Below are positions 17,335 to 26,920 of a stretch of DNA of 64,000 nt, piece after piece. Location of the stretch: the NCBI RefSeq assembly GCF_025165795.1, contig NZ_JAJAGO010000012.1:186001-250000 (forward strand), read 5' to 3'. This stretch comes from Streptomyces gossypii. Lineage in GTDB: Bacteria > Actinomycetota > Actinomycetes > Streptomycetales > Streptomycetaceae. Within the stretch, counting starts at the first letter, position 1. Each line of letters opens with the position of its first letter. The translations under genes and the position numbers were made by a program. The notes below the pieces were generated by a model, which was not told where the DNA came from, made no database searches, and saw nothing but the letters and a program-made list of their open reading frames with translations.

Positions 17335-18864
17335 TCAGTCCTCGCGGCGCCCGTCGACCCGGCGCGGCAGGCCCAGCGGGTTGTCGTCCCGCAGCTCCGG
17401 CGGCAGCAGGGCCTCCGGCGTGCTCTGGTACGCCACCGGGCGCAGCCAGCGTTCGATCGCCGTGCCGCCCACCGAGCTGCCCGTGGAGGTGGTGGCCGGG
17501 TAGGGGCCGCCGTGGTGCTGTGCGGGGGTGACGGCGACACCGGTGGGCCAGTCGTTGACGAGTACGCGCCCGGCGAGCGGCGTGAGCCCGGCGAGCAGGG
17601 CCGCGCCGTCGCCTTCACCGGCGGTCTCCGCCGCGGAGAGGTGGAGGGTGGCGGAGAGGTTGCCGGGCAGCCGGGAGAGTACGGCCGTGGCCTCGGCGTC
17701 GCTGCCGTAGCGTGCGACCACGGTGACCGGGCCGAAGCACTCCTCCAGGAGCAGGTCGTGCCCGCCCGCGTCGGCCAGCCGCGCGGCCGGGACGGTGAGG
17801 AATCCGGCGCGGACCGTGTGCTCGTCGCCCGCGCCCGGGGTGACCGGCGTCCCGACGTCCTCGAGTGCGGCGCGCTCGGCGACGCCCGCGACGAAGTTGT
17901 CGCGCATCCGGTGGTCGAGGAGGACGCCGGGCCCGGAGCCGTCGAGGGCTTCCGTCAGCGCGTCGACGAGCCCGTCGCCGCCCGGTCCCTCGGGTACCAG
18001 CACCAGACCGGGCTTGACGCAGAACTGGCCGACTCCCAGGGTCATCGCCCCCGCGAGTCCTGCGCCGATCTGCTCGGAGCGCTCGGTGGCCGCGGCTTCG
18101 GTGACCACCACCGGGTTGAGGGAGCCGAGTTCGCCGTGGAAGGGGATCGGTACGGGCCGGGCGGCAGCCGCGTCGAAGAGGGCGCGCCCGCCGCGTATCG
18201 AGCCGGTGAATCCGGCGGCGGCGACCAGCGGGTGCTTGACCAGCTCCACCCCGGCCTCGAATCCGTGGACGAGGCCGACGGTGTCCTCCGGCAGCCCCGT
18301 CTCGCGGGCGGCCCTGCGCAGCAGCGCCGCGCACGCCTCGGAGGTGGCCGGGTGGTCGGGGTGGGCCTTGACGACGACCGGACAGCCGGCGGCGAGCGCG
18401 CTGGCCGTGTCGCCGCCGGGTACGGAGAAGGCGAACGGGAAGTTGGACGCCGAGTAGACCGCGACGACTCCGAGCGGCAGCTTGTACCGGCGCAGGTCGG
18501 GCACGGGCGGGGTGGCGTCGGGTGCGGCGCGGTCGATGATGACGTCGAGGAACCCGCCACCCTCGACGACCGTCGCGAAGGCTCGCAACTGGCCTGTCGT
18601 ACGGGCGAGTTCGCCGCGCAGGCGGACTGGTCCGAGTGCGGTCTCCGCGTCGGCGGTCGTCACGAGGTCCTCGACGGCGTCGGCGAGCAGATCCGCGGCG
18701 GCGCGCAGGAACGCGACGCGGCGGACGCGGTCGGCGAGGGCCTCACGGGCGGCTTCGGCGGCACGGACCGCCGCGTCCACGCCGTGGGCGGTGGCCTCCA
18801 CCGCCACCTCGTCTCCCGGCTTTCCGGTGCGGGGGTCGACACTGCGAACGGGTACTGCTGTCAC
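17335..18864 (-). CDS. aldehyde dehydrogenase (NADP+), alpha-ketoglutarate semialdehyde dehydrogenase type
   Basis: 509 residues. The family converts 2,5-dioxopentanoate to 2-oxoglutarate with NAD(P)+, the last step of oxidative pentose and aldarate pathways. Catalytic Cys282 is in GQFCVKPG and Glu245 in FHGELGSLNPVV. The Rossmann segment is VFSASNFPF-like (VYSASNFPFAFSV). GTG at 18864 is supported by GGAAGGAA five bases upstream. It is third in an apparent IclR-lactonase-dehydrogenase operon. Context supports the KGSA role, but succinate semialdehyde or other aldehydes are possible. Confidence 0.85.
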   Translation of the reverse strand: MTAVPVRSVDPRTGKPGDEVAVEATAHGVDAAVRAAEAAREALADRVRRVAFLRAAADLLADAVEDLVTTADAETALGPVRLRGELARTTGQLRAFATVVEGGGFLDVIIDRAAPDATPPVPDLRRYKLPLGVVAVYSASNFPFAFSVPGGDTASALAAGCPVVVKAHPDHPATSEACAALLRRAARETGLPEDTVGLVHGFEAGVELVKHPLVAAAGFTGSIRGGRALFDAAAARPVPIPFHGELGSLNPVVVTEAAATERSEQIGAGLAGAMTLGVGQFCVKPGLVLVPEGPGGDGLVDALTEALDGSGPGVLLDHRMRDNFVAGVAERAALEDVGTPVTPGAGDEHTVRAGFLTVPAARLADAGGHDLLLEECFGPVTVVARYGSDAEATAVLSRLPGNLSATLHLSAAETAGEGDGAALLAGLTPLAGRVLVNDWPTGVAVTPAQHHGGPYPATTSTGSSVGGTAIERWLRPVAYQSTPEALLPPELRDDNPLGLPRRVDGRRED

Positions 18865-18904
18865 TGCGTTTCCTTCCGGAAGAGATCTGGATCGGTCAGC
18901 CCGG

Positions 18905-19843
18905 TCAACCCCGGTAAGGGGTCCCGGGCAGGCCCTGTCCCGCGTCCGGTACCACCAGCAGGGAGCCCGAGAGCGGGTGCGGCTGGTGGAGCCCGGTGCG
19001 GGCGGTGGTGATGTACAGGTCGCGCAGCTGTTCTCCGCCGAAGGCACAGGCGGTGGGGCGCCGCACGGGCAGCTCGATGACGCGCTCCAGCGCACCGTGC
19101 GGGGCGTAGCGGCGGACTTGGCCGCCGTCCCAGAGCGCGACCCAGACGGCGCCTTCGGCGTCGACCGTGAGTCCGTCGGGGAAACCGCCATGGGGCTCGA
19201 TGGTGACGAACGGCCGCCGGTCCACGGGGAGTCCGTCCTCGACACGGCAGACGTCCACCCGCCTCGTCGGGCTGTCGATGTAGTACATGAGCGAGCCGTC
19301 CGGGCTCCAGCCGAGGCCGTTGCTGACCGCCACCTCGGGGAAGACGACGGTGCGGCTGATTTCGCCGCCCGTCCCGGCGGGGGCGATACGGGAGAGGCTG
19401 CCGCCGCCGCTCGCCTCGTCGTCACGCATGGTGCCCGCCCACAGCGCCCCGTCGGGGGCGACGGCCGCGTCGTTGCCGCGCCGGCCCGGCGCGGGGTCGC
19501 GGAACAGCCAGGAGAACGCGCCTCCGTGGCCGGTGCCGGTGCCGCCGTCGGCGCCCGGCCCCGGCTCGTACAGTCCGATGCCGTCACGCAGGTTGGCCAC
19601 CAGGCCGCCGCCCGCCCGCGGCTTCGCCGCGCCGACGTGCTGTTCGGTGGCCATGACGGTACGGCGGCCGCTCGCCGGGTCGTAGGTGTGGATGCGCGAG
19701 CCCAGGATGTCCACCCAGATCAGCCGTCGCGCCGCCGTGTCCCAGGTGGGGCCCTCCCCCAGCGCGGCCTGCTCCCTTACGGCCGCCTCGACGCGCACAG
19801 AACCAGCCCTCGCAGAACCGGCCCTCGCAGGACCGGCCGTCAC
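18905..19843 (-). CDS. SMP-30/gluconolactonase-like sugar lactonase
   Basis: 312 residues from GTG 19843, whose bases overlap the IclR stop (GTGA), implying translational coupling. Six-bladed SMP-30/LRE propeller. Metal ligands are recognisable in LGEGPTWD (Glu), NDAAVAPDG (Asn/Asp), SNGLGWSPDG and PDGLTVDAEG (Asp). It would hydrolyse an aldonolactone to the aldonic acid in the cytosol. A shorter start near 19798 would remove an AGSARAGS repeat encoded by an imperfect 15-bp tandem repeat (about 19803-19840), so the true N-terminus is uncertain. Confidence 0.82.
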   Translation of the reverse strand: MTAGPARAGSARAGSVRVEAAVREQAALGEGPTWDTAARRLIWVDILGSRIHTYDPASGRRTVMATEQHVGAAKPRAGGGLVANLRDGIGLYEPGPGADGGTGTGHGGAFSWLFRDPAPGRRGNDAAVAPDGALWAGTMRDDEASGGGSLSRIAPAGTGGEISRTVVFPEVAVSNGLGWSPDGSLMYYIDSPTRRVDVCRVEDGLPVDRRPFVTIEPHGGFPDGLTVDAEGAVWVALWDGGQVRRYAPHGALERVIELPVRRPTACAFGGEQLRDLYITTARTGLHQPHPLSGSLLVVPDAGQGLPGTPYRG

Positions 19844-20613
19844 AGGCCCGCGCCCCGGTGGCCGAGCCGGGTGGACAGCTCCGCCGCGCCCTTGGCCGCC
19901 AGCCCGGAGAGTTCCTCTCCGCGCTGCTCCGTCCACCGGATCACCGGGACGGAGATCGACAGGGCGGCGACGACCCGGCCCGCACCGTTGCGCACGGGGG
20001 CGGCGACACAGCTCACGTCCGTGTTGGACTCCTGGTGTTCGGCGGCCACTCCGCGTTCGCGGATGCCGGCGAGGGCGGCACGCAGGGCGTCGGGGTCGGT
20101 GATGCTGTTGGGTGTCATGGCGGTCAGCTCGCGCCCTCCGATGCGGGCGTCCAGCTCGTCCGCCGGGAGCGAGGCGAGCAGCATCTTGCCCACGGAGGTG
20201 CAGTGGGCCGGAAGTCTGCGGCCCGCCGCCGAGACCATGCGGACCGCGTGCGTGGAGTCCACCTTGGCTATGTAGATGACGTCGGTGTCCTCGAGGATCG
20301 CGACATGGACGGTCTCGTCGCAGGTCTCGGCGACCTCCTGGGCCACCTGCCGCCCCTCGGCGGCGAGATCGAACTGTTCCGCGTAGCGGCTGCCCAGCTG
20401 GTAGTTGCGTACGCCGAGGCGGTAGCGGCCCGGCTGCTCCGGGGCGGGCACCAGGTAGGAGCGGGCCACCAGCGTGCCCAGCAGTTCGTGCACGGTGGTG
20501 CGTGGCAGCTGGAGCCTTCGGGTGATGTCCGGCGCCGAGAGCGTGCCGTCGCCCTCCAGGAAGAGCTCGAGTATGTCCAGTGACCTGGTCACTGCGGGCA
20601 CAAGGCGTCCCAT
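19840..20613 (-). CDS. IclR family transcriptional regulator
   Basis: 257 residues. The winged helix-turn-helix is at about residues 5-65 (VTRSLDILELFLEGDGTLSA, LQLPRTTVHELLGTLVA). The C-terminal IclR effector domain is at about 80-250 and includes GKMLLASLP and the SCVAAPVRN ligand-pocket segment. It heads the leftward operon and is divergent from the dehydratase operon, so it likely controls both directions in response to a pathway sugar or acid. Candidate operators are listed at 20633-20667 and 20838-20866. Confidence 0.88.
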   Translation of the reverse strand: MGRLVPAVTRSLDILELFLEGDGTLSAPDITRRLQLPRTTVHELLGTLVARSYLVPAPEQPGRYRLGVRNYQLGSRYAEQFDLAAEGRQVAQEVAETCDETVHVAILEDTDVIYIAKVDSTHAVRMVSAAGRRLPAHCTSVGKMLLASLPADELDARIGGRELTAMTPNSITDPDALRAALAGIRERGVAAEHQESNTDVSCVAAPVRNGAGRVVAALSISVPVIRWTEQRGEELSGLAAKGAAELSTRLGHRGAGL

Positions 20614-20632
20614 GACCGCTCACCATCCTCTT

Positions 20633-20667
20633 GTTCGATACCCCGGCACGTGACCGGTATGACGAAC
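20633..20667. promoter_or_regulatory. inverted repeat before IclR gene, candidate operator
   Basis: GTTCGATACC (20633-20642) is mirrored by GGTATGACGAAC (20656-20667) with one extra base. The centre CCCGGCACGTGACCGG is itself nearly symmetric. It is located 20 bp upstream of the IclR start codon. Confidence 0.45.
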
Positions 20668-20837
20668 ACAGGCTAGTCATGCCCTGCCCGTTCGGGCAAC
20701 GTCCACCCGGTGACCGTACTGGTGAACCGACAGGTGAGCTGACAGCTGAGCGCGCCATGCCCGGATCGTTGACACCCCGGCCGCCGGCACCCAGACCATT
20801 GACACCCCCCGAGGCCACTGATTACCGTCACGCCAGC

Positions 20838-20866
20838 ATTTCGAACGCATGACGAAATATCGAACG
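20838..20866. promoter_or_regulatory. TTTCG-N9-CGAAA dyad and repeated TCGAACG, candidate operator
   Basis: TTTCG at 20839 and CGAAA at 20853 face each other, and TCGAACGCA is repeated at 20841 and 20860. It shares the TTCGA core with the dyad beside the IclR start. It lies about 35 bp before the dehydratase start, where an IclR protein could govern the rightward operon. Confidence 0.4.
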
Positions 20867-20900
20867 CAGCCGATACAAACGTACTCGAAGGGCACCTGCC

Positions 20901-22055
20901 GTGCGCATCACCGGAATCAGCACGCATGTCGTCGGGACACCCTGGCGGAATCTCACCTACGTCCTCGTCCACACCGACGAGGGCCTCACCGGTGTCGGCG
21001 AGACGCGCATGCTCGGCCGCACCGACGCACTCGTCGGTTATCTCCGGGAGGCGGAGGCCAGCCACATCTCCGGCTCCGACCCGTTCGCCATCGAGGACCT
21101 CGTGCGGCGGATGAAGTACGGCGACTACGGGCGGGCGGGCGAGATCGTCATGTCCGGCATCGCCGTCATCGAGATGGCCTGCTGGGACATCAAGGGCAAG
21201 GCACTGGGCGTGCCGGTCTGGGAGCTGCTCGGCGGCAAGGTGACGGACCGGGTCAAGGCCTACGCGAACGGCTGGTACACCACCGAGCGCACCCCGGAGG
21301 CTTACCACGAGGCGGCCCGCCAGGTGGTCGCACGCGGCTACCGGGCCCTGAAGATCGACCCGTTCGGCACCGGGCACTTCGAACTCGGCGCCGAGGAGAC
21401 CCGTTACGCGGTGTCGCTCATCGAGGCGGTACGGGACGCGATCGGGCCGGACAACGAGCTGATGCTGGAGATGCACGGCCGCTTCAGCCCCGCCACGGCG
21501 ATGCGGCTGGCCAGGGATCTGGCGCCGTTCCGGCCCGCCTGGCTGGAGGAGCCGGTGCCGCCGGAGAACCTCAAGGCGCTGGCCAAGGTCGCCGAACGGG
21601 TGGAGATGCCGGTCGCCACCGGCGAGCGCATCCACGACCGGATCGAGTTCCGGGAGCTGTTCGAGTCGCAGGCGGCTGACATCATCCAGCCGGACGTGGG
21701 CCATATGGGCGGCATTCTGGAGACCCGCAAGCTGGCGGCGACCGCGGAGACGCACTACGTGCTGGTGGCGCCGCACAACGTCGGGGGCTCCGTGCTCACC
21801 GCGGCCTCCCTCCAACTGGCCGCCTGCACACCCAACTTCAAGATCCTCGAACACTTCAACGACTTCGCCGACTCGGAGATCAAGAAGGTTGTCAAGGGCG
21901 CACCGCAGGTCGATCCCGAGACCGGCTGCTTCGAGGTCTCGCACGCACCGGGTCTGGGGGTCGAGCTGGACGTGGACGCGGCGGCCGAATTCCCCCAGCA
22001 GAAGGCCCGGTTCAACCTGTGGGCGGACGGCTGGGAGAAGAGGTCCCCCGAATGA
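20901..22055 (+). CDS. enolase-superfamily sugar-acid dehydratase (mandelate racemase/muconate lactonizing enzyme type)
   Basis: 384 residues from GTG. The N-terminal capping domain is at 1-125 and the TIM barrel follows. LKIDPFG contains the KxD-type catalytic segment. Metal ligands are expected in LMLEMHG, WLEEPVPPEN and ATGERIHD. The His general base is in VAPHNVGG. The pattern fits acid-sugar dehydratases of the galactonate/xylonate-like group, giving a 2-keto-3-deoxy acid. It is first gene of a rightward operon; its stop overlaps the next start (ATGA). The exact sugar acid is not determinable. Confidence 0.85.
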   Translation: MRITGISTHVVGTPWRNLTYVLVHTDEGLTGVGETRMLGRTDALVGYLREAEASHISGSDPFAIEDLVRRMKYGDYGRAGEIVMSGIAVIEMACWDIKGKALGVPVWELLGGKVTDRVKAYANGWYTTERTPEAYHEAARQVVARGYRALKIDPFGTGHFELGAEETRYAVSLIEAVRDAIGPDNELMLEMHGRFSPATAMRLARDLAPFRPAWLEEPVPPENLKALAKVAERVEMPVATGERIHDRIEFRELFESQAADIIQPDVGHMGGILETRKLAATAETHYVLVAPHNVGGSVLTAASLQLAACTPNFKILEHFNDFADSEIKKVVKGAPQVDPETGCFEVSHAPGLGVELDVDAAAEFPQQKARFNLWADGWEKRSPE

Positions 22056-23071
22056 GCCGCTCACTGGTGATCGAACGGCCGGGCGAGCACCGCGTCGCAC
22101 GGCGGGACGTGCCGGAGCCAGGCGCCGGCGAGGTCCGGGTTCGGGTCGCCTGGGCCGGGATCTGCATGAGCGACCGGGAGGTCTACGACGGCCACCGCGA
22201 CGCGGCCTACGTCCGCTACCCCGTCACCCCCGGCCACGAGTGGTCCGGGACGGTCGACGCGGTGGGCGAGGGAGTGGACCAGGCGCTCGTCGGAAGGAAG
22301 ACGGTCGCGGAGGGGTTCCGGGCCTGCGGCGTGTGCGCACGCTGCCGCGAGGGCGAGACGAGCCTGTGCGGCGGCGGGTACGCCGAGACCGGGTTCACCG
22401 AGCCGGGCGCGTTCGCCGACCATCTGGTCATCCCGCAGCGGCTGCTCCACCCGCTGCACGAAGACGCGGACTTGCGTGCCGCCGCCCTGCTGGAACCGGC
22501 CGCGGTGATCGCCGCGGCGGTAAGGGCAGGGCGCCCCCGGCCCGGCGAGCGGATCGCGGTGGTCGGCGCGGGCACCCTCGGGCTGCTCGCGGTGCAACTG
22601 CTCGCCGCCTCGTCGCCCGCCGAGCTGACCGTGATCGACCCCCGGGCGGCTCGCGGTGAGCAGGCGCTGCGCTTCGGGGCGACCCGGAGCCTCTCCCCCG
22701 CCGCCGCGGAGGGCGGGGAGTCGGTGCAGGGCCGCTTCGATCTGGTCGTGGAGACCGCCGGCGCACCGTCCACCGCCGCCTCGTCCTGCCTGCTGGCCCG
22801 CCGAGGCGGGCGGGTGGTGCTGACCGGGATGTTCACCCCCGGCGCGACCGGCATCGATCCGGTGCACCTGAGCCTGAGCCAGCTGGAGGTGCGGAGCGTC
22901 TTCGGTGCCCCGTCGTCCGCCTGGTCGGAGGCGGTACGGGCCTTCGGCCTGGGGCTGCTCGACCCGGCGCCGCTCATCACGCACGAGTTCCCCCTGGAAC
23001 GGTTCGCGGACGCTGTCGCGCTGGTGGGCGGTGGTGACCCGGCGACCGGAAAGGTTCTGTTGCGACCCTAG
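22052..23071 (+). CDS. zinc-dependent medium-chain alcohol (polyol/sugar) dehydrogenase
   Basis: 339 residues. Catalytic zinc site: Cys in AGICMSD and GHEWSG (GHE). Structural zinc lobe: CGVCARCREGETSLC with four Cys. The NAD(P) fold has IAVVGAGTLGLLAVQL (about residues 170-185). The AGICMSD motif replaces the more common GxCGTD. It overlaps the dehydratase by ATGA, so the two are translationally coupled. It probably oxidises a sugar, polyol or sugar-acid hydroxyl within the same pathway. Confidence 0.85.
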   Translation: MSRSLVIERPGEHRVARRDVPEPGAGEVRVRVAWAGICMSDREVYDGHRDAAYVRYPVTPGHEWSGTVDAVGEGVDQALVGRKTVAEGFRACGVCARCREGETSLCGGGYAETGFTEPGAFADHLVIPQRLLHPLHEDADLRAAALLEPAAVIAAAVRAGRPRPGERIAVVGAGTLGLLAVQLLAASSPAELTVIDPRAARGEQALRFGATRSLSPAAAEGGESVQGRFDLVVETAGAPSTAASSCLLARRGGRVVLTGMFTPGATGIDPVHLSLSQLEVRSVFGAPSSAWSEAVRAFGLGLLDPAPLITHEFPLERFADAVALVGGGDPATGKVLLRP

Positions 23072-23212
23072 CGCCACCCGGCTACTGCAGAGGTAGTCTG
23101 CCCCAGAAACGAACATCAACACACAGCACCACACAGCACCAAACAGACCGAGCCGTGGCCCCAGCCCCCCGAGCCTCACCGGACACCCCGGCAAACCGAG
23201 CACAGGAGAACC

Positions 23213-24181
23213 GTGAAAGCCCCGTCCGCACCCCGCCGCCCCGGCATCGACGCGCTCACCCGCATCGGTCATCCCGTGCCCGCCATCGATCCGGCCGACG
23301 CCTCGCCGCACACCTTCCCCGACGGCGGCACCTGGCGTACCGAGATCCCCTCCGTCGAAGGCCCGGAGGCGCTGGCCGTCGTCCTGGAGGAGAGCGCGCG
23401 CCTGGACGTACCCATCCACCGGATCAGCCAGGGCAGCGGCGTCTGGATGCTCACCGACAACGAGATCACCGAGATGGTGACCCTCTGCGCCGAACGGAAC
23501 ATCGAGCTGTGCCTGTTCACCGGCCCGCGCGGCAACTGGGACACCGGCGCCTCGGTCCGTACCGACTCCGGTGGTGCCGGGCTGCGCGCCCGCGGCCACG
23601 ACGCGCTGGCGGGATGTGTCGAGGACGCACTGCGGGCGACAGGGCTCGGGGTCCGCTGTCTGCTCGTCGCCGACGAGGGGGTGCTGTGGACCCTGCACCG
23701 GATGCGCGCCGAGGGGCTGCTGCCGTCCGACACCACCTTCAAGGTGTCCGCGCTGATCGGCCCGGTCAACCCGGCCTCGTACGCCGTCTACGAGTACCTC
23801 GGCGCCGACTCCCTCAACATCCCCTCCGACCTGACACCGGATCACCTCACCGAGATCCGCCGGGTGAGCCGCACGCCGATGGACCTCTACATCGAGGCCC
23901 CCGACGACCTCGGCGGCTACGTCCGGATGTACGAAGCCGCGGAACTGATCCGCCGCGGCGCGCCTCTGTACCTCAAGTTCGGCCTGAGCAAGTCCCCCGG
24001 CATCTACCCCTACGGCGCTCAGCTGCGAGACCATGCGCTCGCCACAGCCCGTGAGCGGATACGGCGGGGGCGCCTCGTCCTCGACCTGCTGGCCCGGCAC
24101 GGTGCGGACGGCGGCATGTCGCCGCTCGGCTCGCGGCTGCCCGGCGGTCTCCGTCGTTTCCCCGTCCCGGAAGGGGACTGA
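23213..24181 (+). CDS. uncharacterised TIM-barrel-like protein (U32-peptidase-like)
   Basis: 322 residues with no signal peptide or membrane segment. I do not recognise an assigned function. The pattern of alternating strands and helices (HRISQGSGVWML, IELCLFTGPRGNWDTG, VRCLLVADEGVLWTL, TFKVSALIGPVNPASYAVY, APLYLKFGLSKSPGIYPYG) suggests a TIM barrel like the N-terminal domain of U32 proteins, but no protease residues are evident. It lies between the dehydrogenase and the sugar-binding protein genes with 4 bp to the latter, so it is likely part of the sugar operon. It could supply a step otherwise missing here, such as 2-keto-3-deoxy acid processing; that is speculation. Confidence 0.6.
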   Translation: MKAPSAPRRPGIDALTRIGHPVPAIDPADASPHTFPDGGTWRTEIPSVEGPEALAVVLEESARLDVPIHRISQGSGVWMLTDNEITEMVTLCAERNIELCLFTGPRGNWDTGASVRTDSGGAGLRARGHDALAGCVEDALRATGLGVRCLLVADEGVLWTLHRMRAEGLLPSDTTFKVSALIGPVNPASYAVYEYLGADSLNIPSDLTPDHLTEIRRVSRTPMDLYIEAPDDLGGYVRMYEAAELIRRGAPLYLKFGLSKSPGIYPYGAQLRDHALATARERIRRGRLVLDLLARHGADGGMSPLGSRLPGGLRRFPVPEGD

Positions 24182-24185
24182 CCTC

Positions 24186-25355
24186 ATGCGCACTCCCACC
24201 CCTGCCCCGTCTTCCACCACCAGCGCCCGCACGCGGACCCGCGGGCGTTCCCGTACGCCCCGTATCGTTCTGGCGGCCACCGTCGCCGCGCTGCTCACCG
24301 CCTCGCTCGCCGCCTGCGGCCAGGAGGCCAAGGGCGGCAGCCGTTACCAGAACGACGACGGCAACACCATCGGGCTGGCGATGCCCACCAAATCCTCGGA
24401 GCGCTGGATAGCCGACGGCCAGAACATGGCCAAGCAGTTCCAGAAGGAGGGTTACGAGACCGACCTCCAGTTCGGCGACGACAAGGTCGAGAACCAGATC
24501 GCCCAGCTGGAGAACATGATCACCAAGGGGCACAGGCTCCTGGTGATCGGCGCCATCGACGGCTCCGCGCTCACCCAGGTGCTGGAGCGGGCGGCGGACG
24601 CCAACATCCCCGTCATCTCCTACGACCGCCTGATCCTGGGCACCGAGCACGTCGACTACTACGCGTCGTTCGACAACGAGCGGGTCGGTGAGCTGCAGGG
24701 CCAGTACATCGTGGACAAGCTGAAGCTCGGCGAGCCCCGCGAGAACGGCGGGAAGAAGCGCACGATCGAGCTGTTCGCCGGTTCACCCGACGACAACAAC
24801 ACGAGGTACTTCTGGAAGGGCGCCATGAAGGTGCTCCGCCCGTACTTCAAGACCGGCCAGCTGGTGGTGCGCAGCAAGCAGGACAAGATGAACCAGGCCA
24901 CCACGCTGCGCTGGGACGGCGGCACCGCGCAGAAGCGGATGGACGACCTGATCAGCGCGAACTACGGATCGCAGCGGGTGGACGCCGTCCTGTCCCCGTA
25001 CGACGGCATGTCGATCGGGATCATCTCCGCCCTCAAGAGCGCCGGTTACGGCACCAAGAGCGAGCCGCTGCCGGTCGTCACCGGGCAGGACGCCGAGTTG
25101 GCGTCGGTGAAGTCCATCGTGCGCGGCCAGCAGACACAGACCGTCTTCAAGGACACCCGGAAGCTGGCCTCGCAGGCGGTGGCGATGGGCGACGCGGTGC
25201 TGAACGACAAGAAGCCCGAGGTCAACAACACGACCGACTACGACAACGGCAAGCGTGTCGTGCCCGCTTACCTGCTGAAGCCGGTCAGCGTGGACAAGTC
25301 CAACACCCAGCTCCTCGTCGACGAGGGCTACTTCAAGGCCGGGCAGCTCAAGTGA
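24186..25355 (+). CDS. chvE: sugar ABC transporter substrate-binding lipoprotein (ChvE type)
   Basis: 389 residues. An Arg-rich n-region is followed by a hydrophobic stretch and the lipobox TASLAACGQ, so the mature protein is a lipoprotein on the outer face of the membrane. The periplasmic-binding-protein type 1 fold follows (TIGLAMPTKSSERWIADGQN, ITKGHRLLVIGAIDGSAL, VISYDRLILGTEHVDYY, VVTGQDAELASVKSI). This is the pattern of ChvE, which binds several monosaccharides. It is the first transporter gene; its stop overlaps the ATPase start (GTGA). Confidence 0.87.
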   Translation: MRTPTPAPSSTTSARTRTRGRSRTPRIVLAATVAALLTASLAACGQEAKGGSRYQNDDGNTIGLAMPTKSSERWIADGQNMAKQFQKEGYETDLQFGDDKVENQIAQLENMITKGHRLLVIGAIDGSALTQVLERAADANIPVISYDRLILGTEHVDYYASFDNERVGELQGQYIVDKLKLGEPRENGGKKRTIELFAGSPDDNNTRYFWKGAMKVLRPYFKTGQLVVRSKQDKMNQATTLRWDGGTAQKRMDDLISANYGSQRVDAVLSPYDGMSIGIISALKSAGYGTKSEPLPVVTGQDAELASVKSIVRGQQTQTVFKDTRKLASQAVAMGDAVLNDKKPEVNNTTDYDNGKRVVPAYLLKPVSVDKSNTQLLVDEGYFKAGQLK

Positions 25356-26911
25356 CGCGGCCCGTACTGGAGATGCGCGACATCACCAAGACCTTCCCCG
25401 GGGTCAAGGCGCTCTCCGAAGTCAACCTGACCGTGGGACCAGGGGAGATCCACGCCATCTGCGGCGAGAACGGCGCGGGCAAGTCGACCCTGATGAAGGT
25501 CCTCAGCGGCGTGCACGAGCACGGCACGTACGAGGGCGAGATCAGCTTCGAGGGCGAGCCGGTGGCCTTCGGCGACATCCGGGCCAGCGAGCAGCGCGGC
25601 ATCGTGATCATCCATCAGGAACTGGCGCTCATCCCGTATCTGTCCGTCGCCGAGAACATCTTCCTCGGCAACGAGCAGACCTCGGCCCGGGGCTTCATCG
25701 ACTGGCAGGGCACCCTGCGGAAGGCCGCGGCGCTGCTCGCCCAGGTGGGGCTGCGTGAACAGCCGCAGACGCCGGTGTCGGCCCTCAGCGTGGGCAAGCA
25801 GCAGCTCGTGGAGATCGCGAAGGCCCTGTCGAAGGAGGTGAAGCTGCTCATCCTCGACGAGCCGACCGCCGCGCTCAACGACGAGGACAGCGCGACCCTC
25901 CTGGACCTGATCCTGACCCTGCGCGAGCAGGGCATCGCGAGCATCATCATCTCCCACAAGCTGGGCGAGATCCGGCGGATCGCGGACACCGTGACGATCC
26001 TGCGCGACGGGCGCACGATCGAGACGCTGACCGTCCGTGAAACCCCGGAGTCCGAACCCCAGTTGTCGGAGGACCGGATCATCCGCGGGATGGTCGGCCG
26101 TGATCTCGACCGCCGCTTCCCCGACCGCACCCACTACGAGGGCGAGGACGCGGAGAAGGTCGCGCTGGAGGTCGGCGGGTGGACCGTACGGCATCCCACC
26201 GATCATCAGCGCCTCGTCGTCGACGACGTCTCGCTGAACGTCCGGCACGGCGAGATCGTCGGCATCGCGGGCCTGATGGGAGCGGGCCGCACCGAGCTGG
26301 CGATGTCCGTCTTCGGGCGCTCCTACGGCCAGTACGTCGGCGGCACGCTGACGGTCGAGGGCCGCGAGGTGACCGCCAAGACCGTACCGGCCGCCGTCGA
26401 CGCCGGGATCGCCTACGTCACCGAGGACCGCAAGCAGTACGGCCTGAACCTCATCGACAACATCAACCGCAACATCTCGCTGCCCTCGCTGCCGGGCATG
26501 CGGCGGCACGGCGTCGTGGACGAACACCATGAGCGCAGTGTCGCCGAGCGCTACCGCACCAGCATGAACATCAAGGCGCCGACCGTCTTCGAGCAGGTGG
26601 GGCGGCTGTCCGGCGGCAACCAGCAGAAGGTCGTGCTCAGCAAGTGGATCCACGCCGATCCGCGGGTTCTCATCCTCGACGAACCGACGCGTGGCATCGA
26701 TGTCGGCGCCAAGTTCGAGATCTACTCCGTCATCGATGAGCTGGCGTCGCAGGGCAAGGCAGTGCTGTTCATCTCCTCCGAACTGCCGGAGCTGCTGGGG
26801 ATGTGCGACCGGATCTACACGATGGCGGAGGGACGGCTGACCGGTGAGATCACCCGCGCGGACGCCACCCAGGAAGTGCTGATGCGCCACATGACCCAGA
26901 ACAGAAGCTGA
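25352..26911 (+). CDS. mmsA: multiple-monosaccharide ABC transporter ATP-binding protein
   Basis: 519 residues with two ABC domains. Domain 1 has Walker A GENGAGKSTLMKVL, signature LSVGKQQLVEIA and Walker B LLILDEPTAAL. Domain 2 (from about residue 265) has a degenerate Walker A (AGLMGAGRTELAM), signature LSGGNQQKVVLSKW and Walker B VLILDEPTRGI. This fused layout is standard for ribose/xylose/galactose-type importers (MglA/XylG/GguA). It overlaps the binding-protein gene by GTGA. Confidence 0.9.
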   Translation: MTRPVLEMRDITKTFPGVKALSEVNLTVGPGEIHAICGENGAGKSTLMKVLSGVHEHGTYEGEISFEGEPVAFGDIRASEQRGIVIIHQELALIPYLSVAENIFLGNEQTSARGFIDWQGTLRKAAALLAQVGLREQPQTPVSALSVGKQQLVEIAKALSKEVKLLILDEPTAALNDEDSATLLDLILTLREQGIASIIISHKLGEIRRIADTVTILRDGRTIETLTVRETPESEPQLSEDRIIRGMVGRDLDRRFPDRTHYEGEDAEKVALEVGGWTVRHPTDHQRLVVDDVSLNVRHGEIVGIAGLMGAGRTELAMSVFGRSYGQYVGGTLTVEGREVTAKTVPAAVDAGIAYVTEDRKQYGLNLIDNINRNISLPSLPGMRRHGVVDEHHERSVAERYRTSMNIKAPTVFEQVGRLSGGNQQKVVLSKWIHADPRVLILDEPTRGIDVGAKFEIYSVIDELASQGKAVLFISSELPELLGMCDRIYTMAEGRLTGEITRADATQEVLMRHMTQNRS

Positions 26912-26920
26912 GGCCCCGCC

